DNA of 64,000 bases from Planctomycetaceae bacterium (lineage in GTDB: Bacteria > Planctomycetota > Planctomycetia > Planctomycetales > Planctomycetaceae). The stretch lies in assembly GCA_017795105.1 (NCBI GenBank), contig CP051247.1, positions 1 to 64,000 of the forward strand. Direction: 5' to 3'. Below, one piece after another: positions 1-9,729 of this stretch. Under the pieces are notes generated by a model that worked only from the letters and a program-made list of their open reading frames with translations, searched no databases and was not told where the DNA came from. A program made the position numbers and the translations under genes. How positions within the stretch are numbered: position 1 is the stretch's first letter; each line of letters opens with the position of its first letter.

Positions 1-3000
1 GATCGATGCCGACGGGCAGTCTCGCGTTTTTCAGATCGACGATGGAAATGCGGGGAACGAACTCAACGTCAGCATCAGCGGGCTGACGATCACGAACGGG
101 CTCACTCTGAATTCCGATGGCACGGTTAACGCCGGGCGCGGAGGAGCCATTCATACCTACGAGAATCTTGAGCTCACCGCCGTTCACGTTTCGGACAGTG
201 AGGCCGATTCTGACGGCGGAGGCATCTGGGTTCGCTACGGCGATCTCGATGTTGTCGACAGTACGATCTCCGGGAATATCGCGAAGTTCCACGGAGGCGG
301 GATCTACAGTCGCTCAAACACGACCACGATTTTCAACAGCACGGTCTCAGGAAACACATTGACGGCCGGTAACTCCGCGGTCGCCGGCGGCGGAATCTAC
401 GGGACCGGGAACACCGTCTCGGTGCAGTTCAGTACGATCACGGGCAACACGGCTCGGACGGGAGGCGGATTGTTCGGAGTCGATACCTTGTCGCACTCCA
501 TTGTCGCCAATAACAGCGCTCCGGTCGGACCGGATATCACCGGATCGTTCGTCGCCAATTACACGCTCATCGAAGATCCGACCGATGCCACGATCACGTC
601 TGGCACCGGAAACATCCTCAATGTCGATCCTGACCTGGGAAGCCTTCTTGATAATGGAGGCCCGACACCAACCCACGCATTCACATCATCGAGCCCTGCG
701 TTCAATGCCGGGGATCCGACGTTCATGGCCAACGCCGGCGGGGTGCCCGAGTTTGATCAACGCGGAACCGGATTCAGCCGCGTTGTCGGGACTGCCATCG
801 ATCTCGGAGCCTACGAAGCCGCTTATAGCGACCTTTCCGTCACAGTCTCGGATAGCACTGATCCAATTGGCCCCGGACAAGATGCTGTTTATACCATTGT
901 GTTGACCAACAATGGGCCGAGCGATGTGTCCGGAGTGACGCTCAGGAATGTGATCTCGTTTCCAGGGATCGTCGACCAGGCGCTGATTACATCGACCAAT
1001 TTCACTGGTTCGGGATCATTCAGTTCCTTTGAAATTGGCGCCAACGGCCCGCTTATCCACGGGATTACACTCACCAGCGGATCAGTCCTCACTGTCTCAC
1101 TCAACGTATCGATCTTCAGTGGCGGCGGAACCATGACGGTGACGTCCGATACTCAGGGCGGTTCACCGTTCGATAACAACACCGCGAACAACTCGGATGC
1201 GGAAGAGACGCTCGTCATCCCCGAAACCCTGCTCGTCGATCTTGCCACCGACGAGAATGATGGTGACTATTCAGCCGGCGATCTCTCGCTCCGCGAAGCG
1301 ATCATCCTGGCGAATATGCTGAACGATGCGAATACGATCACCTTCGATCCCAGCCTCGACGGCACGGACCTCATACTCTCGATTACTGGTAGCAACGAAG
1401 AGTCTGCCGCAACGGGGGATCTGGATATCACGACCGATATCACGATCGATGGTCAGGGGCAGGACATCACGATCGACGGCGGAAGTGATCGTGCCACGGG
1501 GGGAATGAATGACGGGATTTCCGATCGCGTACTCCATGTGCTGAACGGGGGCACGCTGACGCTCGAGGGAATCTCGGTCCGCGGAGGTCTGGCCGCTGAC
1601 GGAGCAGGACTGACGGTGAATTCGGGTGGGGCCGCGACTCTCAATCGCTCTGAAGTGGTCGACAATCTTTCGTTCTTATTTGGTGGCGGAATCGCCGTCT
1701 ATGGAGATCTGACCGTTCTGGAATCGAGCGTGTCTGGCAATGTCTCCTCCGATGATGGCGGCGGAATGTACATCAGTCCGTCTGGGACCGCCGAAATCTC
1801 GAGCTCGACGATCTCAGGAAACTCTGCGACGGATTACGGTGGGGGAATTGTCAATATTGGAAACCTGTCCGTTATCAATACGACCATTTCGGGAAATCAG
1901 GCGCGCGATGGCAGCGCCATCGCGAACGGGGCAACTTCAGCTCTGACGAACTCAACCGTTTATCTGAATGAAGCAAGCAACGGCGAAGCCAGTCTCACCA
2001 GTCTTGCAGGCACGTTCACGCTCAACAACACCATTGTCTCTGGAAGTGTTGGTGGAGATCTCTCCGGGAGTTTCTATGGTTCCCACAACCTCATCGAAGA
2101 CGGTCAGAACCTGAACAGCCTGACAAACACCGTGACCGGTGCCCCAAACCTGGGCCCATTGCAGGACAATGGCGGGCCGACCCTGACTCATGCGCTCCTG
2201 GGGGGATCGCCAGCCTTTAACGCCGGAAACGATGCTCTCGCGATCGATGCCGATTCCAATCCGCTGACGACCGATCAACGGGGCACGGGTTTTGATCGCG
2301 TTGTCGGCACGGTCGACATCGGAGCGTTCGAGGTTGACGCACTCGCCGATGCTGTGCGGTACGGATCGTCAAACAGCGACACGTTCAATGTCTTTCTGGA
2401 CGGTGCGGATCTGGTCGTGGAACTCAACACTGTCGAGATCTTTCGGCAGGATCTCGGTTTCACCGACTCGCTCACCTTATACGGCCTGGATGGAGACGAC
2501 ACTTTTAACGTCGATCATTCCGGCGGGATCGTCAGCATCCCAATTATCATCGCGGGAAATTCGCAAACCGGCACACCGGGTGATGTCCTTAATGTCTCTG
2601 GGGGTTCGTTCACCGATGTCGTCTACGGCTTCACGAACGCCAACGATGGTTCGATCAATTACGACGGCTCGTTGATCACCTACACCGGGCTCGAACCGAT
2701 TACTGATACCTCGACCGCAGTCAATCGCACCTTCGAGTTCAATGGAGCAGCGGAAACGATTCAGCTGTCGGACGATGGGGACGTCGGCGACGGAGAGCTT
2801 CTGATCGATTCCACGCTCGGCGAATCGGTCGTTTTCGCGGCTCCAACCGGTACGCTGCGGATTGATTCCACCACCGGCAGCGGAGTCGACGAGATCGAAG
2901 TTCTCGGAGTCGATTCCACGTTCTCGGCCAACCTGACCATCGTCGGAGATAGCGACAGCGGTGAAGAAGATACCGTGACGATCCAGACCAACGCTCTCGA

Positions 3001-6000
3001 TCTTGGCAGCGGGAACCTGGATGTGACCGCGAATGAAATTGTGGTCACGACCGATGTCACGACGACGGGGAGTGTGTTGATGACAGCCGGTTCGGGGATC
3101 GGGATTGCCGGAGCGATTGAGACGGCAGGCAGCAGCGCCATTCAGCTCGACGCTGATGTTGAGATCAACATCCTGTCCGGCTCCCTGACAACTGCAGGGG
3201 GCGCCATCACGTTGAATGCGAACGTCTCAGGCACCGCAACCGGCGAGAGCGATGGGATCAACATCGTCATGGGGACGATCTCAACGGCGACAGGGGCGAT
3301 CACACTCACCGGAGTTGGCGGTGATACCGATGACAGTAACGGGATCCGCGTGCTGAATGGAACCGTCGTTGAGTCGACCGGGAGCGGCACGATAACGATC
3401 GATGGGACGGGGAAGGCGACCGGCAGCGGTGTGGTGATTGCCCTGGCCGATACGCAGGTCAGTTCCGTGACGGGGGCGATCTCCATCACCGGAAACAGTG
3501 CTGGTCCCGAAGGTGTCTACATTGGTTACGGAGCAAGCGTTGTTTCGACCGGAACTGACGCCAGCGCAGCCACGATTACGATCAGTGGCACGAACGTCGG
3601 TGGTGACGACGGCATCTACATGTCGGGCGAGAACACGACCGTCAGTTCGGTCAGTGGGAATATCTCCATCACCGGCGAAACCAACGGATACAATGGTGTC
3701 TACATCGGCGATGGGGCAAAGGTTCAATCGACCGGCACGGACAGCAACGCCGCGACGATTTCCATCGGTGGAACAACGACCGGCACGTCTTCCGGCGGCG
3801 GTGGTGAGTACGTGAACGGAGTCTGGCTGTATGGAGCAGATACGGAAGTCAGTTCGGTCAGCGGACTGATCACGATCACCGGGAACAGCACCGGAGATAA
3901 CGGCGTCTACGTCGACAGCTACGCGACTGTCCGTTCGTCTGGGACGGGGGCGATGGCGGCTCCAATCACAATCACCGGAACGGCCACCGGCGATTCCGAT
4001 GATGGGGTCGAGATCAGCTACGACGCGCTGATCGAGTCGATCGACGGCAAGATTACGATCACAGGGAATTCGGAAAGCGATGATGGAGTGAACCTGCAGA
4101 CGGGAGGCATCATCCGTTCGACGGGAACCGGAGCAAACGCTGCTGAGATCTCGATCATGGGAACGGGGACAGCTGCCACCGCAGACGATGGCATCGATCT
4201 CGACAATCTGTTCCAGATCACGTCAACGGCTGGAAATATCGAATTGATCGGAACAACAGCTGGCGATCGAGGAGTGACCGCCGGTGGAGGTGTTATCGCA
4301 ACGGACGGAACGGCCTCGGTGACAATCGAAGGCACCGGCGGTGCCACGAGCCCTGGCGACGGAGTCAATCTGGACTTCGCGACTCAGATTGACCTGACCG
4401 GAACGGGAAATCTCAGCGTTACCGGGACATCGTCATCCGGAGAGGAGATTCGCATCGCACTGGGAGCTCTTGGCTTTATCAGAGTCGATGGCGGAATCGC
4501 GACCTTCAACAGCAACGTCCTCCTGGCGGAAGACAGCGACATCGAAGGGCTCACGATTGATTTTCTGGATGGTGTCTCGGGATCAAACAACTTGACCGTA
4601 AGTCCGACTGGCACGGTCACGCTCGCTGCGTTGACGACTTCTGATTTCACGGGCACTGTTACGATCCAGTCCGGCACCCTCCTTGTTCTCGGCGATGTGA
4701 CAGATACTGCTGCGGCAATTACGATCGCCAATGGCGCAACTCTGGCCGGAACAGGGGCGATTCAGGCTCAGGTAACGATCGAGAACGGTGGTACCCTCGC
4801 TCCGGGACAATCGCCGGGCCAGCTCGGAACAGGGGATGTCACGCTGGAGTCCGGTTCAACATTCGACGTCGAGATCAATGGTGCGACTGCCGGAACACAA
4901 TACGATCAGGTGCAGGTGAACGGTGCGAATCGAACCGTCACGTTGAACGGTGCGACATTGTCGGTGACGATCGATAGCGGTTACACACCCGCGGAAGGGA
5001 CAACGTTCGTTCTCATCGACAATGTCGAGGCGAGCTCAACGGTGACGGGGACATTCGCGGCCCTCGCGGAAGGGGACAGCGTCACGATCGATGGCTACGT
5101 GTTCCTAGTTTCCTATGCTGACGGAACAGACGGAAACGATGTCACGCTAACCCTGTCTTCAACGCCGGTCCTTGCGGCTCAGAACTTCAACGCGGCAGAG
5201 AATCAGACGTCCATTGGAACGGTGGTCGCAACCGATCCGGACCTCCCCAACGACATGCTGACATTCTCATTGACCGGCGGCGGAGCCGATGCGGCTCGAT
5301 TCTCGATCACTTCCGGCGGGGTTCTAACGTTTCTTACCGCTCCGAACTTCGAGACTCCCGCAGACTCGAATACCGACAATGTCTATGAAGTCGAAGTCCA
5401 GGTTGAAGATGCCTACGGCAACAGCACGATGGCCACGATGCTGGTCACTGTAACGGACGTCAATGAAGCCGCCACGCTTACTGTCTCGAATGTCACGAGT
5501 ACCATTCCGCAGAACGTGAACAATTCGGCTCGCATCTTTGTCGAAGAGTTTGTTCTTACGGATGTCGATGCCGGAATGCAGGCGAACAATGTCACGCTCG
5601 CCGGGGCGGATGCGGGGTTGTTCGAGATCGATGGCAATCGAATCTATCTGATTGCCAACGCTGGTCTCAACGCGGCTTCGAACCCCACGCTGGACGTTCA
5701 GATTGTTCTGGATGACGCGACCATCGGCAGTGGTCCGGAGGCGGTGGTTGATATCTCCATGATTGTGACCGATCCAGACGCGAATCCTCTGCCGGAGTTG
5801 GGTACGTCGTTTATCGGGATGACCAACGGCAACTGGTGGCTCGGCCAGGGCGATGCGAACGGGGACTACAACACCACTCTGGCTGCACAGACCAACTTCG
5901 ATCCCGCTGACATCACGCAGTCGTTCCAGGGAGACTTCACCGGGGATGGACTCGAAGATACCGCGATTTTGCTGACGAACGGTGAATTGTACGTCGGTGC

Positions 6001-6955
6001 GGCGACACAGAACGGTGAGTTCGTCTTCAGTCTTTGGACGACCCTGCGAACCTATGGAATCAAGACGCTGCAGATCGGCGACTTCAATGCCGATGGAATG
6101 GCCGACATCGTGGGGGCTTTCGAGTCAGGCACTCGGGCTCGGTTGTGGGTCTTCGAATCGACGGGCACGGAGTTCTTGCCCGATGAGTATCGCCTCTACA
6201 ACGACTACGCGGGCATTCAGACCACGCTGGTCGGGAACTTCGATGGAATCAATGGTGACGATCTGGCGATCATGAACGATGCCGGCGTCTGGTGGGTGGC
6301 CAAATCGGACATCGCTGGAACCGAGTTCCGCTACGGGGATGCCTGGGAACAGTGGGACAGCAGTCGCACGATTACGAACTTCAACGTGGGGGACTTCAAC
6401 GGCGACGATGTGGACGACATCCTGGGCGTCTTTGATATCCCACTTGATCCCAACAGGCAGTCGATCGTCGTCGGACTCTCCAGTGGCAGCGGATTCGATT
6501 CGAAGGTCTGGCGGAAAGTTCCCGTTGATGGTTCGCTGGATGCCTTCCTGATCGGAGACTTCGACGGCGATGACAACGATGATTTCGCCCTGCTGGACAA
6601 CTCCGGCAACTGGCGGACTGGTCTGGCTGATCCGACCAATGAGCGATTCGTCGACGCGAACTGGGGAATGTCATTGATCTCCGGCTCGATCAGCACCATT
6701 AGCATCGGGGACACGAACAACGATGGACTGGCCGATATTCTTGTGCGGACCGACGCGAATCTCTGGCAGTCAGCCGAGTCGACCGGTACGACATTCAACA
6801 CGAGAACGATCGAACAATGGAGCCCGACCGCGACCTGGCATAGCGTCCAGATCGGAAGCTTCGCCGCGGCTCCGCCTTCCGTAGCAACCGATGTTGCAGA
6901 GACTGACGAAGTCTTCGGCGACGCCGGATTCCTGGATCTGCTCTACGGCGGTTAA
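1..6955 (+). CDS. Giant secreted beta-helix / cadherin / FG-GAP surface protein (5' end outside window)
   Basis: The frame is open from base 2 to the TAA at 6955, about 2317 residues, and starts before the window; the TTG at 359 is internal. Modules in order: a right-handed beta-helix (about 60-820) ending in a choice-of-anchor-Q-like NNGGPTPTHAF...DQRGTGF segment; a DUF11-like domain (about 823-1220); a CSLREA-like start (LSLREAI, about 1284); a second beta-helix ending in the same DNGGPTLTHA...DQRGTGF pattern (about 2164-2334); a Ser/Thr/Gly-rich repeat array (3290-4440); an autotransporter-associated-strand-like stretch (about 4650-4890, GTLAPGQSPG); a cadherin domain (about 5160-5470); and six FG-GAP/VCBS-like repeats (GDFNADGMADI, GDFNGDDVDDI and similar, about 5930-6760). 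This is typical of planctomycete cell-surface or matrix proteins. Ligand and anchoring are unknown. It is acidic and almost free of cysteine. Confidence 0.9.
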   Translation, partial: IDADGQSRVFQIDDGNAGNELNVSISGLTITNGLTLNSDGTVNAGRGGAIHTYENLELTAVHVSDSEADSDGGGIWVRYGDLDVVDSTISGNIAKFHGGGIYSRSNTTTIFNSTVSGNTLTAGNSAVAGGGIYGTGNTVSVQFSTITGNTARTGGGLFGVDTLSHSIVANNSAPVGPDITGSFVANYTLIEDPTDATITSGTGNILNVDPDLGSLLDNGGPTPTHAFTSSSPAFNAGDPTFMANAGGVPEFDQRGTGFSRVVGTAIDLGAYEAAYSDLSVTVSDSTDPIGPGQDAVYTIVLTNNGPSDVSGVTLRNVISFPGIVDQALITSTNFTGSGSFSSFEIGANGPLIHGITLTSGSVLTVSLNVSIFSGGGTMTVTSDTQGGSPFDNNTANNSDAEETLVIPETLLVDLATDENDGDYSAGDLSLREAIILANMLNDANTITFDPSLDGTDLILSITGSNEESAATGDLDITTDITIDGQGQDITIDGGSDRATGGMNDGISDRVLHVLNGGTLTLEGISVRGGLAADGAGLTVNSGGAATLNRSEVVDNLSFLFGGGIAVYGDLTVLESSVSGNVSSDDGGGMYISPSGTAEISSSTISGNSATDYGGGIVNIGNLSVINTTISGNQARDGSAIANGATSALTNSTVYLNEASNGEASLTSLAGTFTLNNTIVSGSVGGDLSGSFYGSHNLIEDGQNLNSLTNTVTGAPNLGPLQDNGGPTLTHALLGGSPAFNAGNDALAIDADSNPLTTDQRGTGFDRVVGTVDIGAFEVDALADAVRYGSSNSDTFNVFLDGADLVVELNTVEIFRQDLGFTDSLTLYGLDGDDTFNVDHSGGIVSIPIIIAGNSQTGTPGDVLNVSGGSFTDVVYGFTNANDGSINYDGSLITYTGLEPITDTSTAVNRTFEFNGAAETIQLSDDGDVGDGELLIDSTLGESVVFAAPTGTLRIDSTTGSGVDEIEVLGVDSTFSANLTIVGDSDSGEEDTVTIQTNALDLGSGNLDVTANEIVVTTDVTTTGSVLMTAGSGIGIAGAIETAGSSAIQLDADVEINILSGSLTTAGGAITLNANVSGTATGESDGINIVMGTISTATGAITLTGVGGDTDDSNGIRVLNGTVVESTGSGTITIDGTGKATGSGVVIALADTQVSSVTGAISITGNSAGPEGVYIGYGASVVSTGTDASAATITISGTNVGGDDGIYMSGENTTVSSVSGNISITGETNGYNGVYIGDGAKVQSTGTDSNAATISIGGTTTGTSSGGGGEYVNGVWLYGADTEVSSVSGLITITGNSTGDNGVYVDSYATVRSSGTGAMAAPITITGTATGDSDDGVEISYDALIESIDGKITITGNSESDDGVNLQTGGIIRSTGTGANAAEISIMGTGTAATADDGIDLDNLFQITSTAGNIELIGTTAGDRGVTAGGGVIATDGTASVTIEGTGGATSPGDGVNLDFATQIDLTGTGNLSVTGTSSSGEEIRIALGALGFIRVDGGIATFNSNVLLAEDSDIEGLTIDFLDGVSGSNNLTVSPTGTVTLAALTTSDFTGTVTIQSGTLLVLGDVTDTAAAITIANGATLAGTGAIQAQVTIENGGTLAPGQSPGQLGTGDVTLESGSTFDVEINGATAGTQYDQVQVNGANRTVTLNGATLSVTIDSGYTPAEGTTFVLIDNVEASSTVTGTFAALAEGDSVTIDGYVFLVSYADGTDGNDVTLTLSSTPVLAAQNFNAAENQTSIGTVVATDPDLPNDMLTFSLTGGGADAARFSITSGGVLTFLTAPNFETPADSNTDNVYEVEVQVEDAYGNSTMATMLVTVTDVNEAATLTVSNVTSTIPQNVNNSARIFVEEFVLTDVDAGMQANNVTLAGADAGLFEIDGNRIYLIANAGLNAASNPTLDVQIVLDDATIGSGPEAVVDISMIVTDPDANPLPELGTSFIGMTNGNWWLGQGDANGDYNTTLAAQTNFDPADITQSFQGDFTGDGLEDTAILLTNGELYVGAATQNGEFVFSLWTTLRTYGIKTLQIGDFNADGMADIVGAFESGTRARLWVFESTGTEFLPDEYRLYNDYAGIQTTLVGNFDGINGDDLAIMNDAGVWWVAKSDIAGTEFRYGDAWEQWDSSRTITNFNVGDFNGDDVDDILGVFDIPLDPNRQSIVVGLSSGSGFDSKVWRKVPVDGSLDAFLIGDFDGDDNDDFALLDNSGNWRTGLADPTNERFVDANWGMSLISGSISTISIGDTNNDGLADILVRTDANLWQSAESTGTTFNTRTIEQWSPTATWHSVQIGSFAAAPPSVATDVAETDEVFGDAGFLDLLYGG
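3290..4440 (+). repeat. Internal protein repeat array, about 60-residue period
   Basis: Within the giant surface protein, the motif [TS]G-x-I-[TS]-[IL]-TG recurs with starts near 3290, 3470, 3653, 3860, 4043 and 4229, i.e. intervals of 180, 183, 207, 183 and 186 bases. Each unit has the pattern V-S-S-V-[ST]-G-x-I-[ST]-I-TG, then a [ND]GVY-type turn, then a STGT segment. The period fits stacked beta-solenoid coils. The repeats are diverged at DNA level, so this is an old array. Confidence 0.75.
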
Positions 6956-7034
6956 GCGATAAGACAACACGGGCCAGGCAGTTCGGTGCGAAACACCCGC
7001 ATCCCCCGGGCGACGAATCGTCAATGTTTCATCA

Positions 7035-7997
7035 TCAGTGATGCGCCGCCGACTTGTCCGTTGAAGGAAGCAGGCGTTTCACACCGGTGACGATCAACAG
7101 AACGATCGATCCGGCCACGAGGCCGATGATCGCGTTGAGCAGCATTTCCGTTACGCTGGCGAGAACGACGCCGACCGTGGCGATCTCTGCGGCATGATGG
7201 ACGCCTTCCTCGATGAGATGATGCAGAACCGGAATACCGTGCCCGATGATTCCGCCACCAACCAGGAACATCGCTGCCGTTCCGGCGATCGACAGAAACT
7301 TCATCAGATAGGGAGCTGTTGTCAGGATCCCGTAGCCGAGCTTCTGCTTGAAGGTCGACTCAGGTCCTTCCGGCCCCGATTTCACGAGCCGTGTTCCGAG
7401 GTCGTCCAGCTTCACAATACCGGCGACAAGTCCATAGACGCCGACCGTCATCAACATCGAGATGGAAACCAGAACCAGTAATTGCGTGAGAAACGGCGAA
7501 CTGGTCACCGTTCCCAATGTGATCACAATGATCTCCGCCGAGAGGATGAAGTCAGTCCGAATGGCGCCTTTGATCTTCTGCTTTTCCAAGGCGACCATAT
7601 CGATCTCGGGCTTGACGACGGCTTCGTGCAGTTCCTTTTCATGAGCTTTCGCCTCGGCGGAATGAAGGAACTTATGGGCCAGTTTCTCGCATCCCTCGTA
7701 GCAGAGGTAGAGCCCGCCGATCATCAACAGGCTGACGATCACCCACCCCGGCGTAAACGCGCTCAACGCCAGCGCTACTGGCACCAGAATCGCCTTGTTG
7801 ACGAGCGATCCCTTCGCTACGGCCCACACCACAGGCAGTTCCCGACTGGCATCGACGCCAGAGACCTGCTGAGCATTGAGAGCCAGATCGTCGCCCAGCA
7901 CACCAGCCGTCTTCTTGGCCGCAACTTTGGTCAGGACAGCAATGTCGTCGAGAATCGTCGTGATGTCGTCGAGCAACATCAACAAGCCGCTTGCCAT
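7035..7997 (-). CDS. DUF808 (YedI-like) inner-membrane protein
   Basis: 320 residues, the usual length of the DUF808/YedI family, whose function is not known. The N-terminus MASGLLMLLDDITTILDD and the following AKKTAGVLGDDLALNA are the family hallmark. Hydrophobic segments are visible around residues 70-100 (ILVPVALALSAFTPG), 150-200, 230-260 and 275-310, so several membrane passes are expected. The start ATG at 7997 is preceded by AAAGGAAACGC, a reasonable ribosome-binding site. It is convergent with the giant surface gene and divergent from the acyltransferase gene; nothing nearby points to a specific role. Confidence 0.85.
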   Translation of the reverse strand: MASGLLMLLDDITTILDDIAVLTKVAAKKTAGVLGDDLALNAQQVSGVDASRELPVVWAVAKGSLVNKAILVPVALALSAFTPGWVIVSLLMIGGLYLCYEGCEKLAHKFLHSAEAKAHEKELHEAVVKPEIDMVALEKQKIKGAIRTDFILSAEIIVITLGTVTSSPFLTQLLVLVSISMLMTVGVYGLVAGIVKLDDLGTRLVKSGPEGPESTFKQKLGYGILTTAPYLMKFLSIAGTAAMFLVGGGIIGHGIPVLHHLIEEGVHHAAEIATVGVVLASVTEMLLNAIIGLVAGSIVLLIVTGVKRLLPSTDKSAAHH

Positions 7998-8347
7998 GCG
8001 TTTCCTTTCGAGCGGAATCTTCGTGGGAGACCGTATGGCGGGAAGTGTAGCAGCGGACGTGGCGACCGTGTACCGAAACCAAACTTCGAGGAGGGAAGTC
8101 GATCCGGCAGATCTTAGCGAAAGAGAGCTCTTGTCCTCGCCAAGCCCGCCGTCCGTTACAGGCGATGAATACGAGCGTCAGGCGTGCGCGACGGAACAAT
8201 CATCACAATCAGACGTCCTGTAAGAAGAGGCTTTCACTTCTCAGGGGCCGCTCTCGATGCAGGGCTGAAGCTGGGACCTGTTTTTGACAGAGCTGTTTTT
8301 GGAACTAGGTTTGAGAATACGTTACGTTTCTCAATTGAAGAAGTTCC
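7998..8347. other. 350-bp divergent intergenic region
   Basis: Lies between the divergent DUF808 and acyltransferase genes. No credible small gene was seen. On the plus strand there is a perfect TTGACA at 8284-8289 with a poor -10 (TAGGTT, 8306-8311, 16-bp spacer). A 7-bp inverted repeat TTGAGAA (8311-8317) / TTCTCAA (8328-8334) sits 13 bases before the acyltransferase start and could be an operator or a leader hairpin. Both are suggestions from inspection only. Confidence 0.3.
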
Positions 8348-9565
8348 ATGGTCGTCGATCACGCCCTGAATCCGCCGATGTTGATTCCGGTCTCGTCTCC
8401 GTTGGAGTCGTATTCGCGGTCGTATTCGGCCCGCGTAACGATCGATGATGAATTCGTAATCGAGACAGTTCGGTCGGTTTCTGCCCTGGCCGGGTATCTT
8501 CCGGTCTGGAAACAGCTCGCCCAGAACACGCTGATTTCGAATCCGTTCTACGAGCCGTTCTTTTTGCTGCCGGCTTTGCAGCGTCTGCCTCCGGATGGCC
8601 CGCTCTGTTTTGCATTTGTATTTCGAAAAAGTACGTCGAACGATCGGGCCGATGAACTGGTCGGCGTTTTCCCTTTGGAAAAGAGATCGAACGGCGTGCT
8701 TTCGTTGCCGCGCTGGAGACTGTTGACCAACAGCCTGATGCTGAGAGCTGTTCCGCTGTTGCATGAACTTCAGCCCGAGCGAACAATTGCGGCGTTCCTT
8801 AAATGGGCCTCGCTGTTCGATCTTGGATTGCTCGAGTTTGATCGAGTTCTCGCAGAAGGTGCCTTTCAGCACGCGCTGATCTGCGCGTTTCATGCCACCG
8901 GTATCGCTCCCTATATCGTGGGGCAATCGACCAATGCTGTGCTCACAAATCGAGCCGGAAGCGAAGAGCCTTCCAAAAAGGCGATGCGGGAGACGCAACG
9001 AAAACGCCGCCGCCTCGAAGAGCTGGGTCACCTGGAGTTTCGCTCGCTCGACGAAACGGAATCCTTGGACGACTGGCAGTCTGAGTTTCTTTGTCTGGAA
9101 GCATCCGGCTGGAAAGGGCGAGGCGGGACAGCGATGGCTCAATCGCAGGCAGAACGCGATTTGTTCCTGACCGTGACGCGTCAGGGATGGGCCCGCAAGA
9201 AGCTGCAGATGTTTGGATTGTTCCTCGATGGACGCCCGGTCGCGATGAAATGCAATCTGCTCTCTGGACGGGAAGGGATGGCCTGGAAGATTGCCTACGA
9301 CGAAGCTTTCGCAAAGTACTCTCCTGGATTGATTCTCGAGGTCGATCATAAGCAGGCATTCAATGAGCAGACCGAACTGGATCGCATCGACTTCTGCGCT
9401 CGTGCCAGTCATCCTCTCTGTCAGCGAGTTCCCCACGAACAGCTCTGCATGCAACGCCTGCTCATTCCCTGTGGGTCAATCGGCAGTGAACTCTACTGCA
9501 GCACCCTTTCATTCCTGCGGCGTGTGAAACGACATGCGGAACGAACTCGTCGAGAGTTTGCGTAG
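8348..9565 (+). CDS. GNAT-type acyltransferase (BioF2/CelD-like, PF13480 family)
   Basis: 405 residues. The layout matches the FemAB/CelD-like GNAT family: an N-terminal segment with PVWKQLAQNT...SNPFYEPFFLLPAL, a linker with KAMRETQRKRRRLEELG, then the acetyltransferase core ending in GLFLDGRPVAMKC and AWKIAYDEAFAKYSPGLIL, which is the typical core (small molecule use, conserved YDE and SPG) of this family. Family members transfer acyl or aminoacyl groups in polysaccharide or cell-envelope synthesis; the substrate here is unknown. No signal peptide is visible, so it should be cytoplasmic. A 406-residue open frame on the opposite strand (8234-9454) lacks any recognisable domain and is rejected. 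Start ATG 8348; a second in-frame ATG lies at 8378. Confidence 0.85.
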   Translation: MVVDHALNPPMLIPVSSPLESYSRSYSARVTIDDEFVIETVRSVSALAGYLPVWKQLAQNTLISNPFYEPFFLLPALQRLPPDGPLCFAFVFRKSTSNDRADELVGVFPLEKRSNGVLSLPRWRLLTNSLMLRAVPLLHELQPERTIAAFLKWASLFDLGLLEFDRVLAEGAFQHALICAFHATGIAPYIVGQSTNAVLTNRAGSEEPSKKAMRETQRKRRRLEELGHLEFRSLDETESLDDWQSEFLCLEASGWKGRGGTAMAQSQAERDLFLTVTRQGWARKKLQMFGLFLDGRPVAMKCNLLSGREGMAWKIAYDEAFAKYSPGLILEVDHKQAFNEQTELDRIDFCARASHPLCQRVPHEQLCMQRLLIPCGSIGSELYCSTLSFLRRVKRHAERTRREFA

Positions 9566-9729
9566 AAGGGGACCGGCCAGGGCGGTCTCAGCCGACGGAT
9601 TCGAGCGGGCATGCTTTCCCACTGGATCTCATTTTCTACTTCTCAACGCTCGCGGAACTCGGTAATCTACCAGAGCGTGCTCGCCGGTCAGGTGTCTCTG
9701 TCAGACATCCCTCACCTTTGGAGTCCTCA

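Noticed and set aside
7482..8117. 211-residue plus-strand frame across the DUF808 gene
   Set aside because: Antisense shadow; rich in Gln, His and Arg without any motif.
8234..9454. 406-residue open frame on the minus strand
   Set aside because: It lies antisense to the acyltransferase gene, which has clear family motifs; the minus frame shows no domain, signal or ribosome-binding site.
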